Below are positions 17,652-26,523 of a stretch of 64,000 nt of DNA, one piece after another (within the stretch, counting starts at the first letter, position 1; every line of letters starts with the position of its first letter). Position numbers and translations under genes: made by a program. The DNA comes from Paraburkholderia bannensis NBRC 103871 (GTDB taxonomy: Bacteria > Pseudomonadota > Gammaproteobacteria > Burkholderiales > Burkholderiaceae): positions 124,001 through 188,000 of the forward strand of contig NZ_BAYA01000010.1 of NCBI RefSeq assembly GCF_000685015.1. The letters run 5' to 3'. The notes under the pieces were generated by a model. It ran no database searches. It was not told the DNA's origin and saw only the letters and a program-made list of their open reading frames with translations.

Positions 17652-20348
17652 TTGCCGCTTAACCTGCCGCTTAACTTCCCGATCATCTTGCCGACCCAGA
17701 CCACCCTGCCGTTCGATGCCGCCGCCCACGAAGACGAGGCGCGCGCGCCGCTGCGCACCTTGCCCGTGCGCAGCGGGCACTGGGACGAGCTGAGCGCGCC
17801 GGACGGCAACCTGCGCGAGCCGTGGCAGCAGTTCTTCGGCCTGCTCGACAAGGATGGCGTGGAGGGGCTGGACAGCGCGGCGGCGTCGGTGGCGCGCCAG
17901 GTGCGCGAAAACGACATCACCTACAACGTCTACGCCGATCGCGGCGGCCCGCGCCCGTGGGCGCTCGACGTGCTGCCGCTCCTGATCGGCGAGGACGAAT
18001 GGGCGCTGATCGAGCGCGGCGTGGCGCAGCGCGCGCGCCTGCTCAACGAGATCGTCGCCGATGTCTACGGGCCGCAAACGCTGCTCGCGCGCGGCCTGCT
18101 GCCACCCGCGCTGGTGTTCGGTCATCCGGGCTATTTGCGCGCCGTGAAGGGCTTCGTGCCGCCCGACCGGCAGTACCTGCAGATCGTCGCGCTGGATCTC
18201 GCGCGCTCGCCTGAGGGCCAGTGGACGGTGGTGTCGCACCGCACCGAAGCGCCATCGGGCCTCGGCTATCTGCTGGAAAACCGGCTGATCGTGTCGAGCC
18301 TGTTCGCCGAGCCGTTTCGCGCGATGCGCGTGCACCGGCTCGCGCCCACCTACTCGCAACTGGTCGCCACGCTCGCGGCGGCCGCGCGCACGCTGATGCG
18401 CAACGGGCCTGACGACGGGCGCGGGCCCAACGCCTCGCCGCACATCGTGCTGCTCACGCCTGGCCCCTTCAGCGAGACCTATTTCGAGCACGTGTTCCTC
18501 GCGCGCTACCTGGGCCTCACGCTGGTCGAGGGCAAGGATCTGACCGTGCGCAACGACATGCTGTACCTCAAGACGCTCGGCGGCCTGGAGCGCGTGCATG
18601 CGGTGCTGCGGCGCCTGGACGACACCTTCTGCGACCCGGTCGAGCTGCGCGCCGATTCGACCATCGGCGTCCCCGGCCTGCTGCAGGTGATGCGCGCAGG
18701 CAACGTGATGGTGTCGAACGTGCCAGGCGCGGGGTTCGCCGAATCGCCCGCCCTGCACGGTTTCATGCCGGCGATGGCGCAGGCGCTGCTGGGCGAGCCG
18801 CTGGCGCTGCCGGGCGTGTCGACCTGGTGGTGCGGCGAGGACGCCGCCTGGCGCGACGCGCAGGCGCAACTGGGCGAGGCCCTGCTGCTGCCCACCTGGC
18901 CGCGCGGCCCGCAGGGCGCCGCCAGCACGCCGCCGGGACTCGCGGCAGGGCCGCAATCGCTGGCCGGCTGGCGCGAGCGCATCGAACGCTTGCCCGACGC
19001 CTTCACGATCCAGCAGCCGCTGCGCTACAGCTACACGCCGCGCTACGAGAGCGGCGCGGGCATGCTGGGCGCGCGCCCCGCCGTGCTGCGCGTCTACGCG
19101 ATCGCCGACCCGGAATGCGGCTGGCGCGTGCTGCCAGGCGGCTTCACGCGCCTGGCGGCGGAGCATCAGGAATCGGTGTCGATGCAGGCGGGCGGCAGCA
19201 GCGTCGATACCTGGGTGCTGTCGAGCCAGCCGGGCACGGCGTTTTCGATGCTGCCGAGGCCGATGCAGCCGGGAGACCTGCGCCGCGAACAGCGCCGCGT
19301 GCCGAGCCGCTCCGCCGAAAACCTCTTCTGGGCAGGCCGCTACGGCGAACGCGCCGAAAACGGCGTGCGCCTGTGCCGCCTGATCCTCGGTTCGCTCGAA
19401 GGCAGCGACGCGGGCGAGCTGTCCGGCACCTTCATCGAACTGGCGGCCGCCAGCGGCCTCGTGCCGTCGGCGAGCGGCGACGTGCGGCGCGGACTCGACG
19501 CGTTCGAACGCCTGCTGGTGGCCAACCTGCACGAGAGCGCGGGCGGCGCCAGCATCGGCCAGACGCTCGCGGGCCAGGCGTATGCGTGCGGCGAGATTCG
19601 CGGCCGCCTGTCGAGCGATCACTGGCGCAACGTGCTGGCCTCGCGCAACGATTTTCGCGATGCGTTGCAGGCGTTGTCGCTTGCGCCCGCGCCAGCTTCT
19701 ACGTCGGCAGCCACGCGTACCGACGCCGTCACGCCGCTGCGCCGCCCCACGCCCTACGACCGCATGGCGCTGATACGCGCACTCGACACCCTCACGACGC
19801 AACTGAGCGCCATCAGCGGCTGCCAGGGCGACCGCATGACCCGCGACGAAGCGTGGCGCCTGCTGTTCGCCGGGCGCCATATCGAGCGTGTGGCCGCGAT
19901 GGCCACGATGCTGCGCATCGCCGCGCAGCAGCGCACGCTCGCCACGCCTGCCGGTTTCGACGTGATGCTGCAACTGTTCGACAGCACGCTCACCTATCGC
20001 TCGCTCTATCCTGGACGCCTTGAAGTGCCCGCCTTGCTCGACCTGATCGTCACCGACCCGACCAATCCGCGCGGCCTCTATGGCGTCTACGCGCGCCTGC
20101 GCACGCGGCTCGACGAGATCGCGCAGGCGGCGGGCGGCCCGCGCCGCGAACCGTTCGCCTCGCAGCTCGCGCCGATCGAGGCCTTGCCCACGCTCGAAGA
20201 ACTATGCGAACCCGGCGACGACGACCGCTATCCCGCGCTCGTCGCGCTGTGCGACAGCCTGGCCGCCCGCATGGCCGCGACCTCGAACGAAATCAGCGCG
20301 CGCTGGTTCAGCCACGCCACGCCGCCCGCCGCGCAGGTGTGGTCATGA
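17652..20348 (+). CDS. Circularly permuted ATP-grasp / alpha-E fusion protein
   Basis: 898 residues. The first part (to about residue 540) is a COG2308-type ATP-grasp with SGLGYLLENR, TPGPFSETYFEH and VLPGGFTRLA. From about residue 549 an alpha-E domain begins (RSAENLFWAGRYGERAENGVRL). It therefore joins in one chain the two activities encoded separately upstream at 10308-12816. The start is uncertain: TTG at 17652 opens the frame, no strong ribosome binding site is visible, and later TTG codons are possible. Its stop overlaps the next gene by four bases, so they are translationally coupled. Confidence 0.9.
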   Translation: MPLNLPLNFPIILPTQTTLPFDAAAHEDEARAPLRTLPVRSGHWDELSAPDGNLREPWQQFFGLLDKDGVEGLDSAAASVARQVRENDITYNVYADRGGPRPWALDVLPLLIGEDEWALIERGVAQRARLLNEIVADVYGPQTLLARGLLPPALVFGHPGYLRAVKGFVPPDRQYLQIVALDLARSPEGQWTVVSHRTEAPSGLGYLLENRLIVSSLFAEPFRAMRVHRLAPTYSQLVATLAAAARTLMRNGPDDGRGPNASPHIVLLTPGPFSETYFEHVFLARYLGLTLVEGKDLTVRNDMLYLKTLGGLERVHAVLRRLDDTFCDPVELRADSTIGVPGLLQVMRAGNVMVSNVPGAGFAESPALHGFMPAMAQALLGEPLALPGVSTWWCGEDAAWRDAQAQLGEALLLPTWPRGPQGAASTPPGLAAGPQSLAGWRERIERLPDAFTIQQPLRYSYTPRYESGAGMLGARPAVLRVYAIADPECGWRVLPGGFTRLAAEHQESVSMQAGGSSVDTWVLSSQPGTAFSMLPRPMQPGDLRREQRRVPSRSAENLFWAGRYGERAENGVRLCRLILGSLEGSDAGELSGTFIELAAASGLVPSASGDVRRGLDAFERLLVANLHESAGGASIGQTLAGQAYACGEIRGRLSSDHWRNVLASRNDFRDALQALSLAPAPASTSAATRTDAVTPLRRPTPYDRMALIRALDTLTTQLSAISGCQGDRMTRDEAWRLLFAGRHIERVAAMATMLRIAAQQRTLATPAGFDVMLQLFDSTLTYRSLYPGRLEVPALLDLIVTDPTNPRGLYGVYARLRTRLDEIAQAAGGPRREPFASQLAPIEALPTLEELCEPGDDDRYPALVALCDSLAARMAATSNEISARWFSHATPPAAQVWS

Positions 20349-21229
20349 GCGGCACGCGCCTGACGGTGACGCACCGCACGACCTACCGCTATTCCACGCC
20401 GGTCGAGACGGCGCAGCATCTGGCGACGATCAAGCCGCTCGAATTGCCGTGGCAGCAGGTGGCCGGGCATCGCTCGGAGATCGAGCCGGCGCCGTCGTAC
20501 CAGACCAGCCGCCACGACGCGTTCGGCAACGAGGTGCTGTATTTCTCGTTCGATGCGCCGCATGACGACTTGCAGATGACGAGCGAGACGACGGTGCTGC
20601 TCGCGCCGCGCTACGAGACGCTCGATGTTGCCGCTGCGCCTGCGTGGGAAAGCGTGGCCCACGCGCTGCGTTACGAAGCGGGTGGCACGTTTTATCCGGA
20701 GTCCGAATTTTGTTTCGCGTCGCCGAACATCGCCCTGCTGCCTGCGTTGCGCAAGTACGCGCTGGAGAGCTTCGCGCCTGAGGTGAGCGTGCTGGAAGGG
20801 GCAATCGACCTGATGCACCGGATTCACGCGGACTTCGACTACAAGCCCACGGCGACGGCGTTTGACACGCCCGCTTCGCGCGCCTTCGAATTGCGTCATG
20901 GCGTCTGCCAGGACTTCGCGCAGGTGATGATCGGCTGCTTGCGTTCGCTTGGGCTGGCGGCGCGTTATGTCAGCGGCTATCTGCGCAACGATCCGCCTGC
21001 GGGCGCCGCACCGATGATCGGCGCAGATGCGTCGCATGCGTGGGTGTCGCTGTATGTGCCGGACGTGGGTTGGGTCGACCTCGATCCCACCAACGATGTG
21101 CTCGCCGACCAGGGCCATATCACGCTCGCCATCGGCCGCGACTACACCGATGTGTCGCTCCTGCGCGGCGTGATTTTGGGTGGCGGCGCGCATCAGGTCG
21201 AGGTGGCGGTGCAGGTGAAGGCGCAATGA
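20345..21229 (+). CDS. Transglutaminase-like cysteine protein (COG1305 type)
   Basis: 294 residues with an N-terminal transglutaminase beta domain (TVTHRTTYRYSTPV) and a core bearing C188 (RHGVCQDFAQ), H231 (ASHAWVSLY) and D247 (WVDLDPTN). It should be a papain-fold peptidase or amide transferase. It starts in an ATGA overlap with the ATP-grasp/alpha-E fusion, so the two are made together. The pair of ligase and amide-cleaving enzyme suggests cyclic building and trimming of a peptide; the product is unknown. Confidence 0.92.
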   Translation: MSGTRLTVTHRTTYRYSTPVETAQHLATIKPLELPWQQVAGHRSEIEPAPSYQTSRHDAFGNEVLYFSFDAPHDDLQMTSETTVLLAPRYETLDVAAAPAWESVAHALRYEAGGTFYPESEFCFASPNIALLPALRKYALESFAPEVSVLEGAIDLMHRIHADFDYKPTATAFDTPASRAFELRHGVCQDFAQVMIGCLRSLGLAARYVSGYLRNDPPAGAAPMIGADASHAWVSLYVPDVGWVDLDPTNDVLADQGHITLAIGRDYTDVSLLRGVILGGGAHQVEVAVQVKAQ

Positions 21230-21293
21230 CGCGCGGCGTGCCGCGCAAACGCCTGTGCCATACTGCCCCTCCGATCCCACCGGAGACGACCGC

Positions 21294-21782
21294 ATGCAAC
21301 GCCCCAGCTTTATCAAGCATTGGACTGAGCTAGAGAACCCGGAAGCAGGCCACTATCAAGGCGACACCGAATTGATGGGCCTCGGCGCACCGCTGGCCCA
21401 GAAACTCGGCCTCACGCGCATCGGCATTCATCACGTGCGCCTGTTGCCCGGACGCAGAACCTCCTACCCGCACGCCGAAAGCGCGGAAGAAGAGTTCGCC
21501 TATGTCGTCGAAGGCACGCCCGATGTGTGGATCGACGGTCACCTGCACCGCCTCCAGCCCGGCGATTCCGTGGGCTTTCCCGCGGGCACGGGCATCTGCC
21601 ACACGTTCCTCAACAACACGACCGAGGAAGTGCGCCTGATCGTGATTGGCGAAACGCCGAAAGACGAAAACCGCATTCGCTATCCGCTCAATACGGCTCA
21701 TGAAGCAACGCGCAAAGACAAATGGACCGATTGGCCGGACAGGCCAATCGGTCCACATGATGGCAAGGCGAAGGTCGAATAA
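21294..21782 (+). CDS. Cupin domain protein
   Basis: 162 residues with a clear cupin barrel: GIHHVRLLPGRRTSYPHAES with EEEFAYVVEG (motif 1) and PGDSVGFPAGTGICHTFLNN (motif 2), giving His and Glu metal ligands. ATG 21294 follows GGAGAC; a longer frame adds no conserved residues. The role is unknown. The last part of the coding sequence contains a strong hairpin that appears to serve as the terminator of katG on the other strand. Confidence 0.8.
   Translation: MQRPSFIKHWTELENPEAGHYQGDTELMGLGAPLAQKLGLTRIGIHHVRLLPGRRTSYPHAESAEEEFAYVVEGTPDVWIDGHLHRLQPGDSVGFPAGTGICHTFLNNTTEEVRLIVIGETPKDENRIRYPLNTAHEATRKDKWTDWPDRPIGPHDGKAKVE
21723..21755 (-). terminator. Probable katG terminator embedded in the cupin coding region
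   Basis: Arms TGGACCGATTGGCC (21723-21736) and GGCCAATCGGTCCA (21742-21755) are perfect 14-mers around a 5-base loop. On the minus strand the stem is followed by TTTGTCTTT, as expected for an intrinsic terminator of katG, whose stop lies about 60 bases before it. Confidence 0.65.
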
Positions 21783-21813
21783 CTGAACTATCGACCTACG
21801 CTAATGCTGCAAA

Positions 21814-23988
21814 TCAAGCCAGGTCGAAGCGATCCAGGTTCATCACCTTGGTCCAGGCCGCGACGAAGTCCTTGACGAACTTCTCCTTGGCGTCGGCGCT
21901 CGCATAGACTTCCGCGAGCGCGCGCAGCACGGCGTTCGAGCCGAACACCAGGTCGGCGCGCGTGCCCGTGTACTTCACTTCGCCGCTCTTGCGGTCGCGC
22001 CCTTCGAAGCGCTCCGACGTCGCATCGGCTGCCTTCCACGCCGTGCCCATGTCGAGCAGGTTGACGAAGAAGTCGTTGCTCAGCACGCCCGGCTTGTCGG
22101 TCAGCACGCCGTCGTTGCTGCTGTCGGCGTTCGCACCCAGCACGCGCAGGCCGCCGACCAGCACGGTCAGTTCCGGCGCGGTCAGCGTGAGTTGCTGCGC
22201 CTTGTCGATCAGCAGCGTTTCGGTCGACGGGCCTTCCTGCACGTTGCGATAGTTGCGGAAGCCATCGGCGTGCGGTTCGAGATGGCCGACCGATTCCACA
22301 TCGGTCTGGTCCTGGCGCGCATCCACGCGGCCTGCGATGAACGGCACGCTCACCTTCACGCCCGCCGCTTCAGCAGCCTGCTCGACACCGACCACGCCGG
22401 CCAGCACGATCACGTCGGCGAGCGAGGCCTTGCCCGACGCCTGCTGGATCGCCTGCAGCTTCGGCAGCACGGCGACCGCGGCCTTGTTCACGTCCCAGTC
22501 CTTCTGCGGTGCGAGCGCGATGCGTGCGCCGTTGGCGCCGCCACGCTTGTCGCCGCCACGGAACGTCGATGCGGACGCCCATGCGATCGACACCAGTTCG
22601 CTCACCGACAGGCCCGACGCCGCGATCTTCGCCTTCAGGTCGGCGATATCGGCAGCGCTCGGGTGATGCACCGGCGCGGGCAGCGGGTCTTGCCAGAGCA
22701 GATCCTGCGCAGGCACTTCGGGGCCGAGGTAACGTGCCTTCGGGCCCATGTCGCGGTGGGTCAGCTTGAACCATGCACGCGCGAACGCTTCGCTGAAAGC
22801 CTGCGGGTCGTTGAGGAAGCGGCGCGAGATCTTCTCGAATTCCGGATCGAAACGCAGCGTGAGGTCGGTGACCAGCATGGTCGGCTTGCGCTTCTTCGAC
22901 GGGTCGAACGGATCGGGGATGATGTCCGGCGCGTCCTTGGCTTCGAACTGGATCGCGCCAGCCGGGCTGCGCGTCTGCACCCATTCGTACTTGAACAGGT
23001 TCTCGAAGAAGTAGTTGCTCCACTGCGTCGGCGTCTGCGTCCAGACCACTTCGAGACCCGAGGTGATCGCGTCCGCGCCCGCGCCCGAGCCGTAACCGCT
23101 ATGCCAGCCGAGGCCCTGCGCTTCGAGCGGCGAGGCTTCCGGATCCGTGCCCACGTTCTCTGCCGAACCGGCGCCGTGGGTCTTGCCAAGCGTGTGACCG
23201 CCGGCGATCAGCGCGACGATTTCCTCATCGTCCATCGCCATGTTGCCAAAGGTCGCGCGAATCGCGGGCGCCGCCGATACCGGGTCGCCGCTGGCGTTCG
23301 GGCCTTCCGGGTTCACGTAGATCAGGCCCATTTCCGTGGCCGACAGCGGGTTCTTTGCGAGCGTTTCCGGATTGCGGTGCGTGAGCCACTTTTTCTCAGT
23401 GCCCCAGTTCACGTCCATGTCCGGTTCCCACACGTCTTCGCGGCCAGCCGCGAAACCGAAGGTGCGGAAGCCCGCGTTTTCCAGCGCGACATTGCCTGCG
23501 AGCACGATCAGGTCGGCCCACGAAATCTTCTGGCCGTACTTCTGCTTGACCGGCCACAGCAGGCGGCGCGCCTTGTCGAGGCTGACGTTGTCGGGCCAGG
23601 AATTGAGCGGCGCAAAGCGCTGCTGGCCACGGCCTGCACCGCCACGGCCGTCGATCATGCGGTAGGTGCCGGCGCTATGCCAGGCCATGCGGATAAAGAG
23701 ACCTGCGTAGCTGCCCCAGTCGGCAGGCCACCACTCCTGCGAGTCGGTCAGCACCTTGCGCAGGTCGGCCTTCAGTGCGCTGTAGTCGAGCTTCTTGAAC
23801 TCCGCGCGATAGTCGAAACTTTCGCCAAGCGGGTTCGAACGGTTGGAATGCTGGTTGAGCAGGTCGACGCGCAGCTGGTTGGGCCACCAGTCGAGGTTCG
23901 CAGTACCGCCGCCGGCAACCGGTTTGGCAGCGGCATGAAACGGGCATTTGGCTTCATCGGGCGTGGGTGTATCGATGGGCGTGCTCAT
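21814..23988 (-). CDS. katG: Catalase-peroxidase KatG
   Basis: This bifunctional haem enzyme removes hydrogen peroxide. At 724 residues it has the normal length. The distal site is R100, W103, H104; the proximal haem ligand is H265 (AGGHTLGKTHG). The residues forming the Trp-Tyr-Met adduct needed for catalase activity are present as W103, Y224 and M250. The start is ATG 23988 with GGAG upstream; a further upstream codon adds unrelated residues. A candidate OxyR site lies about 60 bases upstream. Confidence 0.97.
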   Translation of the reverse strand: MSTPIDTPTPDEAKCPFHAAAKPVAGGGTANLDWWPNQLRVDLLNQHSNRSNPLGESFDYRAEFKKLDYSALKADLRKVLTDSQEWWPADWGSYAGLFIRMAWHSAGTYRMIDGRGGAGRGQQRFAPLNSWPDNVSLDKARRLLWPVKQKYGQKISWADLIVLAGNVALENAGFRTFGFAAGREDVWEPDMDVNWGTEKKWLTHRNPETLAKNPLSATEMGLIYVNPEGPNASGDPVSAAPAIRATFGNMAMDDEEIVALIAGGHTLGKTHGAGSAENVGTDPEASPLEAQGLGWHSGYGSGAGADAITSGLEVVWTQTPTQWSNYFFENLFKYEWVQTRSPAGAIQFEAKDAPDIIPDPFDPSKKRKPTMLVTDLTLRFDPEFEKISRRFLNDPQAFSEAFARAWFKLTHRDMGPKARYLGPEVPAQDLLWQDPLPAPVHHPSAADIADLKAKIAASGLSVSELVSIAWASASTFRGGDKRGGANGARIALAPQKDWDVNKAAVAVLPKLQAIQQASGKASLADVIVLAGVVGVEQAAEAAGVKVSVPFIAGRVDARQDQTDVESVGHLEPHADGFRNYRNVQEGPSTETLLIDKAQQLTLTAPELTVLVGGLRVLGANADSSNDGVLTDKPGVLSNDFFVNLLDMGTAWKAADATSERFEGRDRKSGEVKYTGTRADLVFGSNAVLRALAEVYASADAKEKFVKDFVAAWTKVMNLDRFDLA

Positions 23989-24047
23989 GTGTACTCCATT
24001 CGCGTGGGGAAACGCCTTAATATATCCGTTACCGAAGACAGACCCCA

Positions 24048-24073
24048 ATTGAACGTCTGTATCTGAGCGATAG
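24048..24073. promoter_or_regulatory. Candidate OxyR half-sites upstream of katG
   Basis: ATTG-N7-GTAT-N7-ATAG follows the spacing of the OxyR consensus (ATAG-N7-CTAT-N7-ATAG), with one mismatch in each of the first two elements. The fourth element does not match. A TATATT-like -10 lies between this site and the katG start. Confidence 0.35.
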
Positions 24074-24087
24074 GCCTTTGACGCGCC

Positions 24088-24378
24088 TCAGTACATCGAC
24101 GCCAGCGAGCGCGTTTCGGCCTTTGATCCCGGCGTGGCCCGGCTTGCTTGCCGCGTGCTTTCAAGGTGATCGAGACGCAGCATCAGCTCTTTCGCCTGCT
24201 TGTCGATATGCATGGGCAACTGCGGCATGACCTGAATTGCCCGCACCCGCGCACGCCAATAGCCGAGGCTGACCACGGCGTTGGCTTCGGTCTGGCGCAC
24301 GAAGTCGGTCGAGCGCTCCAGATAGCCGAGAACATTGCGGATATGTGTCAGATCCCGCTCAGCAAATTCAAAGCTCAC
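24088..24378 (-). CDS. Small helical protein, function unknown
   Basis: 96 residues, GTG start at 24378 behind GGGGAA. It is predicted all-helical (DLTHIRNVLGYLERSTDFVRQ, then KELMLRLDHLEST) with no signal or membrane segment. I do not recognise the family. It is the third of three small genes running towards katG on the minus strand, with 99 bases between its stop and the katG start. Confidence 0.6.
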   Translation of the reverse strand: MSFEFAERDLTHIRNVLGYLERSTDFVRQTEANAVVSLGYWRARVRAIQVMPQLPMHIDKQAKELMLRLDHLESTRQASRATPGSKAETRSLASMY

Positions 24379-24441
24379 GATGCATTCCCCGTTTTTGGTA
24401 TCGATTCAAAGCGTGTCGATCGCGTGTTGATCCAGCGGTCA

Positions 24442-24600
24442 TTAGCGACGCGAGCGTGACCACTGCAACCACTCGTGGTGGTCGAGATTGCGTAAAAGAT
24501 CGGCACGCCGGCGCTCGCGGCGGTAATGCGCGACCACACCCACAGCAGCGACGAAGAGCACGATCGTGCCCACGCTCATACCCAGCCAGGACTGTTCCAC
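24442..24600 (-). CDS. 52-residue single-span membrane protein
   Basis: GTG at 24600 is preceded by GAGGAGG with a five-base spacer, an excellent site. The peptide begins MEQSWLG, has one hydrophobic span at about residues 8-25 (SVGTIVLFVAAVGVVAH), then a basic cytoplasmic tail with a RRERRR cluster and ends in HHEWLQWSRSRR. This fits an N-out, C-in small inner-membrane protein. Function unknown; no family recognised. Confidence 0.65.
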   Translation of the reverse strand: MEQSWLGMSVGTIVLFVAAVGVVAHYRRERRRADLLRNLDHHEWLQWSRSRR

Positions 24601-24686
24601 TTCAGCCTCCTCGGGTTATCTGGATCGCCGCCGCATCGATTCGTGCAGCGGGCAGCACGCTCAGGCAGCACGTTCAGTCCGCACAA

Positions 24687-24884
24687 TCACGCGGCGCGCG
24701 CGAACGCCCGCAGTACGGCATGGCCACGCGGCGTCACGCGCAGCAGCGGCTGGCCCGATTCCGGTGGCGCTATCGCGACCAGTTGCAGGTCGCGCAGCAC
24801 GCCTAATTCGACACAATCGGGCTCGATGTGCTCGGATGCGTCGTTGAGCAGCAGCAATGTGGAAAGTTCGTGATGGCTCAGCAT
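24687..24884 (-). CDS. Small 65-residue protein, winged-helix-like
   Basis: The ATG at 24884 has AAGGAG upstream; a longer version lacks one. Sequence MLSHHELSTLLLLNDA then LLRVTPRGHAVLRAF, an arrangement seen in the helix and wing of winged-helix domains, though too short for a full one. Function unknown. It lies first in a row of three small minus-strand genes upstream of katG. Confidence 0.6.
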   Translation of the reverse strand: MLSHHELSTLLLLNDASEHIEPDCVELGVLRDLQLVAIAPPESGQPLLRVTPRGHAVLRAFARAA

Positions 24885-25180
24885 GACCGCTCCTTCGCCA
24901 ACATCGATTGCGCTGCTGCGCCGCCAATGGCATGCACGATACTGCATGCAGTGGGCAGGGTGGCAAAGTGGTTTAGTTCAGGATTACTCATGAATTAGGC
25001 TCCATTGGAGTCATCAACACGCTGGCCGCTGCCACTGCGGCCGACGACCGGCATGACGTCATTCACGAGCGCGTAAATCCGCTTATTTACGCTCCCAGCG
25101 CCACCTTCGCCGATCTAGAGATTTCATTCTAACTTTGTTAAATCTTCGTTTTTATGACCCGCGCTCCAGGAGTTTCCCCA

Positions 25181-25246
25181 ATGTCCTATAAGGATTTCCT
25201 GAGCGTTGCCGACTTGCGGGCTGAAGCGTACGTTTTAGCAAAATGA
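25181..25246 (+). CDS. Possible 21-residue peptide gene
   Basis: ATG at 25181 has AGGAG nine bases upstream. The peptide MSYKDFLSVADLRAEAYVLAK ends at TGA 25244-25246. The 170 bases upstream are AT-rich and free of other genes, so a promoter is possible. It may be a true microprotein or chance. Confidence 0.3.
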   Translation: MSYKDFLSVADLRAEAYVLAK

Positions 25247-25250
25247 AAAA

Positions 25251-25281
25251 GAACATCCGGTCAAAAATGCACCGGATGTTC
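25251..25281 (-). terminator. Intrinsic terminator of the efflux operon
   Basis: Arms GAACATCCGGT (25251-25261) and ACCGGATGTTC (25271-25281) are perfect 11-mers around nine bases. Read on the minus strand the stem is followed by TTTTTCATTTT, a good U-tract, 48 bases after the EmrA stop. Confidence 0.85.
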
Positions 25282-25328
25282 TTGTATCGATTGACGCGAA
25301 TTGCTGGTCAGACGAAAGCGCGCGGGCT

Positions 25329-26498
25329 TTATTTCCCGGCGTTTTCGGCGATGATGCGGGCGATTTCCGCATCGGCTTCGTCGCCGTACTTTTCGAACAC
25401 ATCGGTCTGGTAGACCGTGTTCTGCGCGTTGCCGAGCTGGCTGCCGGAATCGTCCTTGATATTCACGTCCACCTGCATCGACAGGCCGATGCGCAGCGGG
25501 TGCTTCTCCAGTTCCGCCGGGTCGAGCGCGACGCGCACCGGCAGGCGCTGCACGACCTTGATCCAGTTGCCCGTGGCGTTTTGCGCGGGCAGCAGCGAGA
25601 ACGCCGAACCCGTGCCCGCCGAGAAACCCACGACCTTGCCGTGATAGACCACCGACGACCCGTACACGTCCGCCGTCATCTCGACCGGCTGGCCGATGCG
25701 CATGTGCTTGAGCTGCACTTCCTTGAAGTTGGCGTCGACCCACACGGCATTGAGCGGCACGACCGACATCAGCGGCGTGCCCGGCGACACGCGCTGGCCC
25801 ACCTGCACCGAGCGTTTCGCGACATAACCGGTGACCGGCGCGGGCAGCGTGTTGCGCGCGTTGGCCAGGTACGCATCGCGCACGCGGGCGGCGGCGGCCA
25901 TCACGTTCGGGTGATCGGCGATCGTCGTGTTGGCGGTCAGCGCGCGGTTGGCGGCCAGTTGCTGCTGGGCGGCGTCGAGTGCGGCTTGCGCGCTCTTCAC
26001 GGTGTCGCTCGCATGCGAGACCTCTTCCTGCGAGACCGCGCCCGTCTGCGCAACCTGCATGCGACGATGCAAATCGTCCTGCGCGCGTGAAAGATCGGCC
26101 TGGCGCACGGCCACCTGCGCCTGGTACTGGCTGTCGTTGGCGAACAGGCCGCGCACCTGGCGCACCGTCTGGCCCAGGTCGGCTTCGGCCTGCTGAAGCG
26201 CGATGCGCGAATCGGCGGGATCGAGCTGCACGAGCGGCTCGCCAATCTTGACGGTCTGCGTGTCGTCGGCGTTCACCGCGATCACCGTGCCGGTGACCTG
26301 CGGGGTGATCTGCACGACGTTGCCGTTCACGTAAGCGTCGTCGGTGTCCTCGCTAAAGCGTGCGACGAGGAAGTAGTACAGGCCGTAGGCAATCGCGGCA
26401 ATCACGATCGCGACGACCAGCAGCGTCATCATGCGCTTGCGCTTGCCGTTCTGTTCAGTGCCCTGCTCTTCTGCAACGGGCCGTTGTGCGGTGTTCAT
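25329..26498 (-). CDS. emrA: HlyD/EmrA-type membrane fusion protein
   Basis: This periplasmic adaptor links the EmrB-type pump to the outer membrane channel. 388 residues: a cytoplasmic N-terminus, one transmembrane helix at about 25-44 (MMTLLVVAIVIAAIAYGLYYFLVARF), a barrel-sandwich lipoyl half (GNVVQITPQVTGTVIAV), a coiled coil, then the second lipoyl half (LPAPVTGYVAKRSVQVGQRV). The start at 26498 is chosen because it gives the usual short cytoplasmic tail. It is the last gene of the operon, 25 bases after the outer-membrane component. Symbol given by family. Confidence 0.9.
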   Translation of the reverse strand: MNTAQRPVAEEQGTEQNGKRKRMMTLLVVAIVIAAIAYGLYYFLVARFSEDTDDAYVNGNVVQITPQVTGTVIAVNADDTQTVKIGEPLVQLDPADSRIALQQAEADLGQTVRQVRGLFANDSQYQAQVAVRQADLSRAQDDLHRRMQVAQTGAVSQEEVSHASDTVKSAQAALDAAQQQLAANRALTANTTIADHPNVMAAAARVRDAYLANARNTLPAPVTGYVAKRSVQVGQRVSPGTPLMSVVPLNAVWVDANFKEVQLKHMRIGQPVEMTADVYGSSVVYHGKVVGFSAGTGSAFSLLPAQNATGNWIKVVQRLPVRVALDPAELEKHPLRIGLSMQVDVNIKDDSGSQLGNAQNTVYQTDVFEKYGDEADAEIARIIAENAGK

Positions 26499-26523
26499 TT
26501 CGGATTTCTCTTTGCAGTGTGTT

